Below are positions 33,428 to 42,600 of a stretch of 64,000 nt of DNA, piece by piece; the stretch's first letter is position 1, and each line of letters opens with the position of its first letter. The position numbers were made by a program, and so were the translations under genes. This DNA is from Bacteroidota bacterium (GTDB lineage: Bacteria; Bacteroidota; Bacteroidia; Palsa-965): contig JACQAM010000006.1 of NCBI GenBank assembly GCA_016194975.1, positions 124,001 through 188,000 on the forward strand, written 5' to 3'. The notes under the pieces are model-generated. The model did no database searches. It was not told where the DNA came from and saw nothing but the letters and a program-made list of their open reading frames with translations.

Positions 33428-33802
33428 TCAATCGCGCCCATTGTGCTCCACATCTTCAGCAACAAGAAGATCAATGGCAGAGGGAAGATCGGTAGCTATT
33501 TTGAGAATACTGTCGAGCTGGGAAATTGAAATGAGTTTTTTTACGGGATCCTGCAAACCGGTGATCACGAGAAATCCGTTCGCATTTTTACAAAGGCGAT
33601 TTGCAACCAGGATTGCACTGAGCCCCGAGGAATCACAATATCTTGTTTCGCCAAGATCAATGATCAGGTTTCTAACTCCGTCTGCATTCAGAACAACAAG
33701 TTCAGATTTTAAAGCAGGAGCGATCATCGTATCCAGTTTTTCAACATTGATTCGGATGAGGGAATACCGTTCGCTTCTTTCAACTACAAATGGCTGATTC
33801 AT
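33428..33802 (-). CDS. STAS-domain protein (anti-sigma-factor-antagonist type)
   Basis: 124 residues forming a single STAS domain. The phosphorylatable serine region is RYCDSSGLSAIL (about residues 55-66), as in SpoIIAA-like antagonists. No anti-sigma kinase adjoins. It is the first gene of the operon that ends with rnz and has a near-leaderless promoter. Partner-switching regulation is inferred from the family. Confidence 0.88.
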   Translation of the reverse strand: MNQPFVVERSERYSLIRINVEKLDTMIAPALKSELVVLNADGVRNLIIDLGETRYCDSSGLSAILVANRLCKNANGFLVITGLQDPVKKLISISQLDSILKIATDLPSAIDLLVAEDVEHNGRD

Positions 33803-33807
33803 ATTTG

Positions 33808-33815
33808 CAAAAATA
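33808..33815 (-). promoter_or_regulatory. -7 box, near-leaderless start of STAS gene
   Basis: Minus-strand TATTTTTG (exact match) ends 5 nt before the ATG at 33802. Confidence 0.55.
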
Positions 33816-33879
33816 GGTTTTTTCCCTGCGAATGCAAAATGAAATTCTGAACGTGAAAAAGCGTAGATCGACCGGAACC

Positions 33880-34818
33880 TCAGTCATCTGTTCTTCCTGC
33901 GAGGAGATAAAGCACAGCCATGCGCACAGCAACACCATTCTCCACCTGGTCGAGTATGATGGATTGTGCCGAATCAGCAACTTCACTCGTGATCTCCACG
34001 CCCCGGTTGATCGGCCCGGGATGCATGATCGTGATCTCCTTCCCTACTTTGTTCAGCATTTCCATATCGAGCCCGTATTGCATAGTGTATTCGCGCAGCG
34101 TTGGGAAATATTTGATGTCCTGTCGTTCCAACTGAATGCGGAGCATATTGGCAACGTCGCACCATTCGAGCGCTTTTTTCAGATCGTATTCCACTTTCAC
34201 ACCGAGCGAAGAAATATAGCGCGGCATCAGCGTTCGTGGTCCGCACACCATCACTTCTGCGCCGAGTTTCTGCAGGCAGAAAATATTGGAGATCGCAACT
34301 CTCGAATGAAGAATGTCGCCGACGATCACCACTTTTTTCCCTTTTACGCTTCCGTGTTTTTCGCGGATAGAGTAAGCATCTAGCAACGCCTGCGTTGGAT
34401 GTTCGTGCGCGCCATCTCCTGCATTCACAATTTTAGCATCAATATATTTTGACAGAAAAACACAAGCTCCCGGATTCGGGTGGCGCATCACCACCATATC
34501 CACCTTCATCGCAAGAATATTATTTACGGTATCAATGAGCGTTTCTCCTTTTTTCACAGAAGAATTGGAAGCGGCAAAATTCACCGTGTCCGCAGAGAGG
34601 CGGCGTTCTGCAAGTTCAAACGAAACGCGCGTACGGGTTGAATTCTCAAAAAACAAATTAGCAATGGTAATATCGCGTAACGAAGGGACTTTTTTGATCG
34701 GGCGATTGATCACATCTTTGAACGTGTTGGCAGTATCCAGTATCAATTCAATATCTGCAGCATTCAGTTGTTTGATACCGAGCAGGTGTTTAACACTGAG
34801 TTTTTTTCCGTTACTCAT
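33880..34818 (-). CDS. pyrB: Aspartate carbamoyltransferase catalytic subunit
   Basis: 312 residues from the ATG at 34818, chosen because this ATG overlaps the pyrR stop (ATGA); an earlier ATG at 34836 would lie inside pyrR. It has the carbamoyl-phosphate loop ENSTRTRVSFE, HPTQALLD, the aspartate-site RIQLERQD and HPGPINRG, all intact. It catalyses the committed step of UMP synthesis. No pyrI is seen. The dihydroorotase-like gene at 60.7 kb may be a structural partner, as described for inactive PyrC' proteins in other bacteria; that link is speculative. Confidence 0.97.
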   Translation of the reverse strand: MSNGKKLSVKHLLGIKQLNAADIELILDTANTFKDVINRPIKKVPSLRDITIANLFFENSTRTRVSFELAERRLSADTVNFAASNSSVKKGETLIDTVNNILAMKVDMVVMRHPNPGACVFLSKYIDAKIVNAGDGAHEHPTQALLDAYSIREKHGSVKGKKVVIVGDILHSRVAISNIFCLQKLGAEVMVCGPRTLMPRYISSLGVKVEYDLKKALEWCDVANMLRIQLERQDIKYFPTLREYTMQYGLDMEMLNKVGKEITIMHPGPINRGVEITSEVADSAQSIILDQVENGVAVRMAVLYLLAGRTDD

Positions 34819-35351
34819 CCGTTCGTGTTTAACCATACTTTATCTTCTCCGCCATTCTCACTCCATTCCACTGTTACATTTTCCGAACTCACCGTATCCA
34901 CGGTTCTTCCGGTGTATTTTGCCTGGATCGGAAGATTGCGGCTGAAGCGTCTGTCAACCAGAACAAGCAATTCCACATCTTTCGGACGGCCGAATGCCAT
35001 CATTGCATCCAGTCCTGAGCGAATGGTTCTTCCGGTGAAAAGAACATCATCGATCATGATCACATTTTTATCTTCGATGATGAAATCAATATTTGTTTTA
35101 TTCGGGACGAGATCCTTTCTCCGGAAATCATCGCGATAAAAAGTAACATCGAGTTCTCCCAATGGAATTTTATCGTTGGAAAGAATTTTTCCGAGCGTTT
35201 TGTGAATGCGCCTTGCAAGCAGGATCCCTCGTGGCTGAAGGCCAATGATCACTGAGGAAGAAAAATCGTCGTGTACTTCGATCAACTGGTGGCAAAGACG
35301 ATTGATCGTAATGGAGAACTGCTGCGGATTGAGTATTAATCGTGGAGCCAT
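34815..35351 (-). CDS. pyrR: PyrR-type uracil phosphoribosyltransferase/regulator
   Basis: 178 residues of the type I phosphoribosyltransferase fold with the PRPP motif VIMIDDVLFTGRTIRSG (about 96-112). PyrR in Firmicutes binds pyr mRNA leaders to attenuate transcription. Here the promoter box lies only 11 nt before the ATG and no leader hairpin is present, so leader attenuation at this operon is unlikely and the phosphoribosyltransferase activity may matter more. Translationally coupled to pyrB. Confidence 0.94.
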   Translation of the reverse strand: MAPRLILNPQQFSITINRLCHQLIEVHDDFSSSVIIGLQPRGILLARRIHKTLGKILSNDKIPLGELDVTFYRDDFRRKDLVPNKTNIDFIIEDKNVIMIDDVLFTGRTIRSGLDAMMAFGRPKDVELLVLVDRRFSRNLPIQAKYTGRTVDTVSSENVTVEWSENGGEDKVWLNTNG

Positions 35352-35362
35352 ATTCGGCGATT

Positions 35363-35370
35363 CAAAGATA
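35363..35370 (-). promoter_or_regulatory. -7 box of the pyrR-pyrB operon
   Basis: Minus-strand TATCTTTG, an exact match, ends 11 nt upstream of the pyrR ATG at 35351. Confidence 0.6.
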
Positions 35371-35429
35371 ATTAATCGGCGCTTTGAACTTCACCCGACA
35401 TTCAATTGTTTCAAACCAAAAATGAACAT

Positions 35430-36137
35430 TCACCGAATAAACTTTCCTGTTTCCGGATCGCATTTGAGCGTGTCGCGTATTTCTCTTCTTCCTTCGATCG
35501 GAAAATCTACAAAGTGAATAGCGTGTTCGTGAACCAATGCGGGTTCGAATTTCTGATATGCATAATGAAGCTGGTCGTAAAGAGAATCATGCCTCCAGAA
35601 AAAATTTCCATTATCCGAATTCAGTTTACCAACCATGCCGAGCGAGGAAACATAAATTGCATTTCCATCCAATACCGGCTGACCGGGATTCGGCACTTTA
35701 AAAACACTTTCCCATTCCGGTTTAGTTGCTCCTTCGGGGAACGCTGCAAAATAAGTTTTCACTCCTTCATGATCTGTTTCCTGCCAGTTCACAAAATATT
35801 TTCCGGAGGAAAGGGGGATAATAAAAATCTTGTCGACAAGAAATTCCGCCTTCAGGTCAAACAAAAATTTCCGCCGTGAAGAAACAGTATCTGAACATTC
35901 CACTTTTCCTTTGTAAGAAGAATAGAAGCGATTACCACCAATCAAACCGGTGAAATCATCGTAGGCAGACCGCTCGTCTTTATTGAGTTCAACTCCTTTC
36001 ACCACTCCGGGCTTCAGATCTGCAACTGCATTCTTCGGCGCAACAGAAATATTCTTGTCAATGACAACCGGCCTGTTCCCGCACGCGAATCCGGCAACAG
36101 CCAGCACAAGTACCGATAAATTTTTCATTGACATCAT
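35430..36137 (-). CDS. Lipoprotein of unknown function
   Basis: 235 residues from 36137, or 232 from the ATG at 36128. The signal peptide ends VAGFAC, a good lipobox. The mature part is mixed alpha/beta with aromatic-rich segments (NGNFFWRHDSLYDQLHYAYQKFEP) and ends EGRREIRDTLKCDPETGKFIR. No recognised family. It has its own -7 box and is separate from pyrR, which starts 78 bp beyond its stop. Confidence 0.72.
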   Translation of the reverse strand: MMSMKNLSVLVLAVAGFACGNRPVVIDKNISVAPKNAVADLKPGVVKGVELNKDERSAYDDFTGLIGGNRFYSSYKGKVECSDTVSSRRKFLFDLKAEFLVDKIFIIPLSSGKYFVNWQETDHEGVKTYFAAFPEGATKPEWESVFKVPNPGQPVLDGNAIYVSSLGMVGKLNSDNGNFFWRHDSLYDQLHYAYQKFEPALVHEHAIHFVDFPIEGRREIRDTLKCDPETGKFIR

Positions 36138-36144
36138 CGAAAAG

Positions 36145-36152
36145 CAAATTTA
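36145..36152 (-). promoter_or_regulatory. -7 box for the 35430-36137 lipoprotein gene
   Basis: Minus-strand TAAATTTG (exact) ends 7 nt before the first ATG (36137) and 16 nt before the ATG at 36128. Confidence 0.55.
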
Positions 36153-36335
36153 CACAGAGGGCAATGATATTGAAAGTGATCTCAAAATTGACATTCAATC
36201 ATGAAATAATAAAACAAAATTCACAGAATGTGGCAGGAAGAGAAATCACAAACTGTTAAAGCCACCAATGAATTTTGGAATTTGTTATTTGAGATTTTCC
36301 GGAAATGCATATTCAATTTTGAGGACCTGATTATA

Positions 36336-37070
36336 CTATCGCTGATTGTGCAGGTGAAAATTCTGTGCCGCCCGGTATTGAAGAAATTTCTGGCGGATAA
36401 AAACAGCGAGATCATATTCTGATGCAGTTTTCAGAAATGATTCCGGGATATTTATAAAATCAATGAAGTTGTCAAATTCATTTTCCTGCAGATCGATCAC
36501 GCCCGACTTATTATAGGTGCGGAAAAGTTCTTTCAGTATATCGCGCTTGTTGTCTTCATTCTCCAGCATGGCCACTGCTTCTTTCGAGCGCCCTTCCCTG
36601 CTGTAGCGCTCATAGAGGTAAGTGATCGGGCTCTCCACTGCGTCGGTAACGCCCGAGGTTGTTCGCGTTTGTACAGCGCCTATGTGTTCTCTTTCTTTCT
36701 GAATTTCGCTGAGATCTTTTGCGGGATAAATGACGACTGAGTTCATCACGTTCGCTTTCATTTTTAAACCGATCCGCTCTGAATATTCATTGCGCATCAC
36801 AGAATCGCGAAAACAAATACGGACAGGATTATATCCACCGGAAGAAATAACAAACGTATCTGATTTCAATCCGCCAATCCTGAATTCACCACCGGCAGCC
36901 GCATTTTGCCCGCTTCCAGTTCTATGGTTTACCACGATCGGCATCAGTTTCAGCGAAGAGTCCATCACATCATACACGCGTCCTTTGAAGACGATGCGTG
37001 TGGTGTCATTCTGTGCGTGTACTTCCGAACAGAGGAAAAAAATAAAAAAATATGCAAGGAGATTTTTCAA
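36336..37070 (-). CDS. Exported protein with carboxypeptidase-regulatory-like domain
   Basis: 244 residues from a TTG at 37070 that overlaps the upstream stop (TTGA); a GTG at 37097 is the alternative. The TTG places the signal peptide (LLAYFFIFFLCSEVHAQ) at the very N-terminus. Residues about 25-110 resemble a CarboxypepD_reg-like beta-sandwich (FKGRVYDVMDSSLKLMPIVV, GGEFRIGG). The C-terminal half is helical and charged. It is coupled to a probable outer-membrane protein gene upstream, so both are probably envelope components. Function unknown. Confidence 0.65.
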   Translation of the reverse strand: MKNLLAYFFIFFLCSEVHAQNDTTRIVFKGRVYDVMDSSLKLMPIVVNHRTGSGQNAAAGGEFRIGGLKSDTFVISSGGYNPVRICFRDSVMRNEYSERIGLKMKANVMNSVVIYPAKDLSEIQKEREHIGAVQTRTTSGVTDAVESPITYLYERYSREGRSKEAVAMLENEDNKRDILKELFRTYNKSGVIDLQENEFDNFIDFINIPESFLKTASEYDLAVFIRQKFLQYRAAQNFHLHNQR

Positions 37071-37786
37071 TTCTGTGAGCGGCGGTTCTTCATCCACTTA
37101 TAGATCCTTCCGGGTTTTCCTTTGTTCTGCTTTTTGTCCATGTCGTGCTGATTCTCACCGTAAAATTTCTTTCCGTGAATATTCCAGGCAACATCAAAAT
37201 AAAAACCGGTATCGGAAATACTAAGGAGATCTTTTTTCTCCGAAGCAAAACGCATGCGATAATCGGCTGAGATCATAAACCCACGTCCAAGTGTTCGTGC
37301 AACACCACAACCGAGATTTCCGCAATACCATTTTTCCATGAGACGCATACCGATGTAATATTTATTATTGTCGTTGAGCGAAGGGCCAATGTAAGTTCCT
37401 CTCCAGTCGAGATGGCCGGCACCGAATAGAAATTTAAAAAGGTATTTTGTCTGGCCTATGTCGAAAAGAAAATTTCCGTCGAGTTCAGAATTCCACGCCT
37501 TAATATCATTGATGGATCCCGAAGCGTGATTCACAAAACCGGAATACTCGAAACTCCAGTAGAACCAGGGTTTAGTATGAATACCAATAAAAAAATGATC
37601 GCCCGGTTTATAATTTCCTTTCACTTCTTTCCTGTTATTGATAACGGAAAAACACGGACCTCCGCCAATGGAAATAAAGGGATGGAATTTTGCCGAACCC
37701 GGAACAATACCCATGTAGGTTTCCTGCGCGCCCAGGTGTGCAGCAAAAAACAAAATCAAGAGAAGAAAAATTCCCGGAACCTTCAT
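37067..37786 (-). CDS. Outer-membrane beta-barrel-like protein
   Basis: 239 residues from the ATG at 37786; upstream in-frame codons to 37834 are open but lie before the promoter box. Signal peptide VPGIFLLLILFFAAHLGAQ, then barrel-like alternating strands with Gly/aromatic turns (FHPFISIGGGPCF, WFYWSFEYSGFVNH, FMISADYRMRF). The C-terminal 40 residues are very basic and hydrophilic (MDKKQNKGKPGRIYKWMKNRR), unusual for a barrel end. No family recognised. Confidence 0.62.
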   Translation of the reverse strand: MKVPGIFLLLILFFAAHLGAQETYMGIVPGSAKFHPFISIGGGPCFSVINNRKEVKGNYKPGDHFFIGIHTKPWFYWSFEYSGFVNHASGSINDIKAWNSELDGNFLFDIGQTKYLFKFLFGAGHLDWRGTYIGPSLNDNNKYYIGMRLMEKWYCGNLGCGVARTLGRGFMISADYRMRFASEKKDLLSISDTGFYFDVAWNIHGKKFYGENQHDMDKKQNKGKPGRIYKWMKNRRSQN

Positions 37787-37790
37787 ACTA

Positions 37791-37798
37791 TAAAGATA
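37791..37798 (-). promoter_or_regulatory. -7 box, near-leaderless start of the barrel-like gene
   Basis: Minus-strand TATCTTTA ends exactly 4 nt before the ATG at 37786. Confidence 0.5.
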
Positions 37799-37962
37799 AG
37801 ACGAAGTTCCCAGTGAAAAGATGCTCTGCTGCAAATGGTTCAGCTGCCAAGAGTGATCCTGCTATGAAAATTACAATGACGCAGAAGGGGTATATTACAA
37901 AACGGGCGTTTGTTTCCCCCGTGCTAAAGAATGCTACATAATGATCCGGAAAGAGAAAATCG

Positions 37963-38036
37963 TCGGGGTGAGAGGACTCGAACCTCCGGCCTCCACGTCC
38001 CGAACGTGGCGCGCTAGCCAACTGCGCTACACCCCG
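37963..38036 (-). tRNA. tRNA-Pro (CGG anticodon)
   Basis: On the minus strand CGGGGTG pairs with CACCCCG in the acceptor stem, the D-arm is GCGCAGTTGGCTAGCGC, the anticodon stem CCACG/CGTGG encloses TTCGGGA (anticodon CGG), and the T-arm is GGAGGTTCGAGTCCTC. Discriminator A; CCA not encoded. Confidence 0.97.
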
Positions 38037-38144
38037 AATTGAATCGGTTTCCGCAAAAGTAATATTTTCATTATTCCCGATTGGTTTTGCTTCTGCCTCC
38101 GGCGGCGATAACTTCATTTTCATCGCGGAGATGGAAAAAAAAAC

Positions 38145-38152
38145 TATTTTTG
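38145..38152 (+). promoter_or_regulatory. -7 box for the 38166 lipoprotein gene
   Basis: TATTTTTG (exact) ends 13 nt before the ATG at 38166. Confidence 0.5.
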
Positions 38153-38165
38153 CTGAAACAGGTCA

Positions 38166-39089
38166 ATGACCAAAAATCCTACTATGAAAAACCGTTTTAT
38201 CAAGTCGTGGCTTCTCCCGGCCGCTGTTCTTGTCTTTGCACTTCATTCCTGTGGTAATGATGGCGATGGAAAAACTCCTACTGATTCTACTGCGGGAGAT
38301 TCTACAGCTACAAAAGGGGATACAACCAAAAATCTGAACATGATCTCCGTGCCTTCTCCAACAGAAGTTTTCGGTTACATGAAAATGGTTGGTGCATCAA
38401 ATGCCAATTCGAATTATCTCAATCCTACTGATAATGAGAAAAAATATGAGAGCAAAAAATCGCAGTCTTTAAATCTTGGCATATATTCTGCTGACCTGCT
38501 GTATTGCTCCACGTTCGGAGTCTCCGATAAAGTTCTTGGCTATTTCGGCACCTGCATGCGCATGGGCGATAAACTGAAAGTAGCAACCAACCTCACGGAT
38601 AAAGACAAAGACCGCATCAGCAAAAATACCGGTAACGGCGATTCACTTGTTGCAATTTCGAATGACATGTATCTTTCTTCATTCGAGAATCTCGAGAATA
38701 CCGATCGCGGCGGAGACCTTAGTCTCATGCTTGCAGGAGGATGGGTGGAAAGCCTTTACCTTATGAGTAACATGGTTAAAGATTTTGACAAAGACAAATC
38801 AACGGCTGAACACATAGCTGAACAGCGTCTCGCACTTGGAAATCTTATTGAATTCATGGACAAGTACGCTGCTAAAGATGCCGATGTAAAAGCTGTTCAG
38901 GATCAGATCAAAGATTTAAAAACACTTTTCGATGCATCGCAAACCTCGGGAACCAACAGTGCCACCTCCAAGAAAAATGGAAAACTTGTCATAGGCGGCG
39001 GTGCAAAAACAACACTCACCAAAGATCAGTTTGATAAGATCCAGAGTAAACTCAATGAAATACGTACCGGTTATATTAACCTCCAGTAA
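38166..39089 (+). CDS. Lipoprotein of unknown function
   Basis: 307 residues, or 301 from the ATG at 38184. Signal peptide with lipobox ALHSC, then a low-complexity Thr/Asp/Ser linker (about 30-55) and an all-helical domain (about 65-307) rich in Lys/Asp/Leu. The stretch NLGIYSADLLYCSTFG is the most distinctive piece. No recognised family. It is followed after 24 bp by a small secreted protein that shares a terminator, so the two form an operon. Confidence 0.72.
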   Translation: MTKNPTMKNRFIKSWLLPAAVLVFALHSCGNDGDGKTPTDSTAGDSTATKGDTTKNLNMISVPSPTEVFGYMKMVGASNANSNYLNPTDNEKKYESKKSQSLNLGIYSADLLYCSTFGVSDKVLGYFGTCMRMGDKLKVATNLTDKDKDRISKNTGNGDSLVAISNDMYLSSFENLENTDRGGDLSLMLAGGWVESLYLMSNMVKDFDKDKSTAEHIAEQRLALGNLIEFMDKYAAKDADVKAVQDQIKDLKTLFDASQTSGTNSATSKKNGKLVIGGGAKTTLTKDQFDKIQSKLNEIRTGYINLQ

Positions 39090-39113
39090 GAATCAACCTC
39101 AGAAAAAATAACT

Positions 39114-39587
39114 ATGAAAAAGCTGTCGAAATATGTTTTGATTGCCGCAATGATCGGCATCACTGCACCTATTCCTTCACAGAATACCTGTTTAATGTAT
39201 CACCGCCAGCCGGGATGCAGCCAGGCGTCTGAAGAAGGTTTCATTTACAATTCACAATCGAAAAGCGGTTTGTTCGCAAAAGGAACAACTTCTAAACTCA
39301 AAGCTATTTTCTACGCAGGATTCGATTATTCGATCTCTCTCTGCGCAGATCCGGCATTGGGAACCGAAATTGGTCTTGTTCTTTCTGATGCATCCACAGG
39401 CGAAGTGCTCTATGATAATGCAACAGATAACAAATCCAGTCACATGGAATTCTCCTGCGAATCTACTCGCAACATGTTCGTCACCGTCACCATTCCCGGC
39501 GAAGGTGTTAGCCGCGGCAAAGCAGTAGATGCTGCCTGCCTCGGAATTCTCATTGAGCAAAAAGTTACCCCGAAAGTCGGTTTCTGA
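39114..39587 (+). CDS. Small exported protein of unknown function
   Basis: 157 residues with a signal peptide (YVLIAAMIGITAPIPSQ) and a beta-rich body containing five Cys residues in the mature part (CLMYHRQPGCSQ, LCADPA, SCESTRN, DAACLG), which suggests disulfides. Second gene of an operon with the preceding lipoprotein, ended by a strong terminator. No family recognised. Confidence 0.7.
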   Translation: MKKLSKYVLIAAMIGITAPIPSQNTCLMYHRQPGCSQASEEGFIYNSQSKSGLFAKGTTSKLKAIFYAGFDYSISLCADPALGTEIGLVLSDASTGEVLYDNATDNKSSHMEFSCESTRNMFVTVTIPGEGVSRGKAVDAACLGILIEQKVTPKVGF

Positions 39588-39607
39588 CCGCTCGTCAATT
39601 TTATTTC

Positions 39608-39652
39608 AAAAAAGCCCTGTCTTCATTACGAACGACGGGGCTTTTTTATTTT
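39608..39652 (+). terminator. Intrinsic terminator after the two-gene lipoprotein operon
   Basis: aaaaaagccctgtc and gacggggctttttt pair across a short loop and are followed by a T-rich tail. Confidence 0.82.
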
Positions 39653-39686
39653 CTTTGATTCACCTCAAAACAAATTCCTGAAAATT

Positions 39687-42600
39687 ATGCGCTACCAGAA
39701 TGTGCTACTGATCGCTTCCTGTTTTATTCTCTTCGCTGCAACCGGCGGCGACAAAAAAAAATGGAATGTAAATGATCCTCCCGGCGATTATAAAGATGTT
39801 TCCTTCACCGTTACAGAAGGGACGTGGATGAATCTCGATGTGAGCCCTGACGGAAAAACAATTGCATTCGATCTGCTTGGTGATATTTATTCCATTCCGA
39901 TCACAGGAGGAACTGCTACTCCTTTACAAACAGGTCTTGCCTGGCAATGTCAACCTCGATTCAGTCCCGATGGAAAAACAATTTGTTTTACAAGTGACGG
40001 TGGTGGTGGAGATAATATCTGGACGATGAAAGCAGATGGCTCCGATGCAAAACAAGTGACCAAAGAAAATTTCCGCTTGCTCAATAATGCCGTATGGTCT
40101 GGCGATGGCCAATATCTCATTGGAAGAAAACATTTTTCCTCTACCCGTTCACTCGGTGCCGGAGAAATGTGGATGTATCACAAAACCGGCGGTGATGGAA
40201 TTCAACTCACGAAAAAGAAAAATGCACAACAGGATGTGAACGAACCCAGCGCTTCTCCCGATGGAAAATATTTATACTACAGCGAGGACATGTATCCAGG
40301 CGGATTTTTCCAGTACAACAAAGATCCCAACAACCAGATCTATGTGATCAATCGCTATGATCTTACCAGCGGAGAAATTACAAACGTTACGGGCGGACCC
40401 GGTGGCGCATTTCGCCCGCAGGTGTCACACGATGGAAAATTACTGGCATTCGTGCGACGCGTTCATGAAAAATCTGTTTTGTACCTGCGCGATCTTGCAA
40501 CTGGAGAAGAATGGCCTGTGTATGATGATCTGAGCAAAGATCAGCAGGAGGCATGGTGCATCTTCGGAGTGTATACTGGTTTCAACTGGATGCCCGATAA
40601 CAAACACATCATCATCTGGGCGAAAGGAAAAATTAAAAATGTGGACATCTCTACTCAGAAAGCAACTGAAATTCCTTTCTCCGTTACTTGTCATCACAGA
40701 ATTTATAACGCGCTTCATTTCGATCACGATGCTGCTCCCGATAAATTCACCGCGAAAATGATCCGCAACGCAGTGACTTCTCCCGATGAAAAATGGCTCG
40801 TGTTCAATGCGGCCGGTTATCTCTGGAAAAAACAATTACCGAACGGAACTCCATCGCGACTCACAACGGGAACTGATTTTGAATTCGAACCCGCATTCTC
40901 GAACGATGGAAATAAACTCACTTATGTTTCATGGAACGATGAAAATACAGGAGCGGTGATGTCGCTCGATATGAAAAATCCGAAAGCCGTTCCGGTGAAG
41001 ATCACCAGTGAAAAAGGAATTTTCCGCACGCCATCTTTTTCTCCTGACGGAAAAACAATTGCATTCTGGAAAGAAGGCGGCAATGATCACCAGGGATTTA
41101 CCTATAGCGTAAAACCCGGAATTTATTCTGTTTCATCTTCGGGAGGAAATGCAGCTTTTCTTTTTGATAACGGCGGACAAAAACCAATGTATTCTTCTGA
41201 TGGAAAAGAAATTTTTTATTATTTGGACAATGGCGATTCGAAAGAACTCGATGCTTACGATGTGGAAAAGAAAACTTCGAAGCAAGTAGCCACTTCTCCT
41301 TACGCTTGGGAAATAATTCCGAGTCCCGATAATAAATGGATCGCATTCCGCGAGCTTTTCAAAGTTTACGTCTGTGCTTTTCCTCCTTCCGGAAAATCGC
41401 TCGATCTCAGCAAAGACATGAGCCAGGTGCCAATGAATTGTGTAACGCGCGATGCAGGTCAATCCATTTGCTGGAGCAGCGACAGTAAAAAAATTCACTG
41501 GACGATGGGCAGTAAATATTTTGAAAGAGAAATTAAAAACACATTCACATTCGTCAATGGAGCTTCCGATTCTCTTCCTGCACTTGATACCACTGGAATT
41601 GAGATCGGCCTGGAATTGCAATCGGATAAACCAAAAGGAACGATCGCATTGACCAACGCACGCATCATTACCATGAATGCAAACAGTGATGTGATCGAAA
41701 ACGGAGTAGTTGTGGTAAAAGAAAATAAAATAATCGCGGTTGGAAAAACCGGTGATGTGCAGATTCCTTCCGATGCAAAAGTCATTGACTGCAGTGGCAA
41801 AACAATTATGCCCGGGCTCGTGGATGTGCATGCGCACCTGGGAACTTTCCGCCAGGGATTGTCTCCTCAAAAACAATGGAGCTATTATGCGAATCTTGCT
41901 TTCGGTGTAACCACTACGCACGATCCTTCTTCGAATACAGAAATGGTTTTTTCACAATCGGAAGCAGTACGTGCCGGAAACATGATCGGCCCGAGAATTT
42001 TTTCTACCGGTTGGATTCTTTATGGCGCTGAAGGAGATTTCAAAGCCGTCATCAACAATTATGACGATGCACGTTCTGCAGTTTACCGCACAAAAGAATG
42101 CGGCGCATTTTCAGTGAAGAGTTATAATCAGCCGCGGCGTGAACAAAGACAACAGGTGATAGCTGCTGCACGCAGCATGCAGATGGAAGTTGTTCCAGAA
42201 GGCGGATCCTTTTTTTATCACAACATGACGATGATCCTCGACGGACACACCGGCATCGAACACAATATTCCTGTTGTTCCTGTTTATGATGATGTCGTGA
42301 AATTGTGGAGCGCAAGTAAAACCGGTTACACGCCAACACTCATTGTCACTTACGGCGCTACAAGCGGAGAAAATTACTGGTACCAGCATTCCAATGTGTG
42401 GGAAAATTCAAAACTGCTTAATTTTTATCCACGCGGTGAGATCGATTCACGCTCGCGCCACCGCACGATGATCCCGGAAGAAGAATACAACAACGGTTTC
42501 ATTCTTGTTTCCCAGTCGTGCAAAAAATTAGCGGATGCCGGAGTGAAAGTTAATCTCGGCGCACACGGGCAATTGCAGGGGCTGGGCGCTCACTGGGAAT

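Noticed and set aside
36228-36422. 64-codon plus-strand ORF
   Set aside because: It overlaps the coding end of the minus-strand gene at 36336 and has no promoter or recognisable domain.
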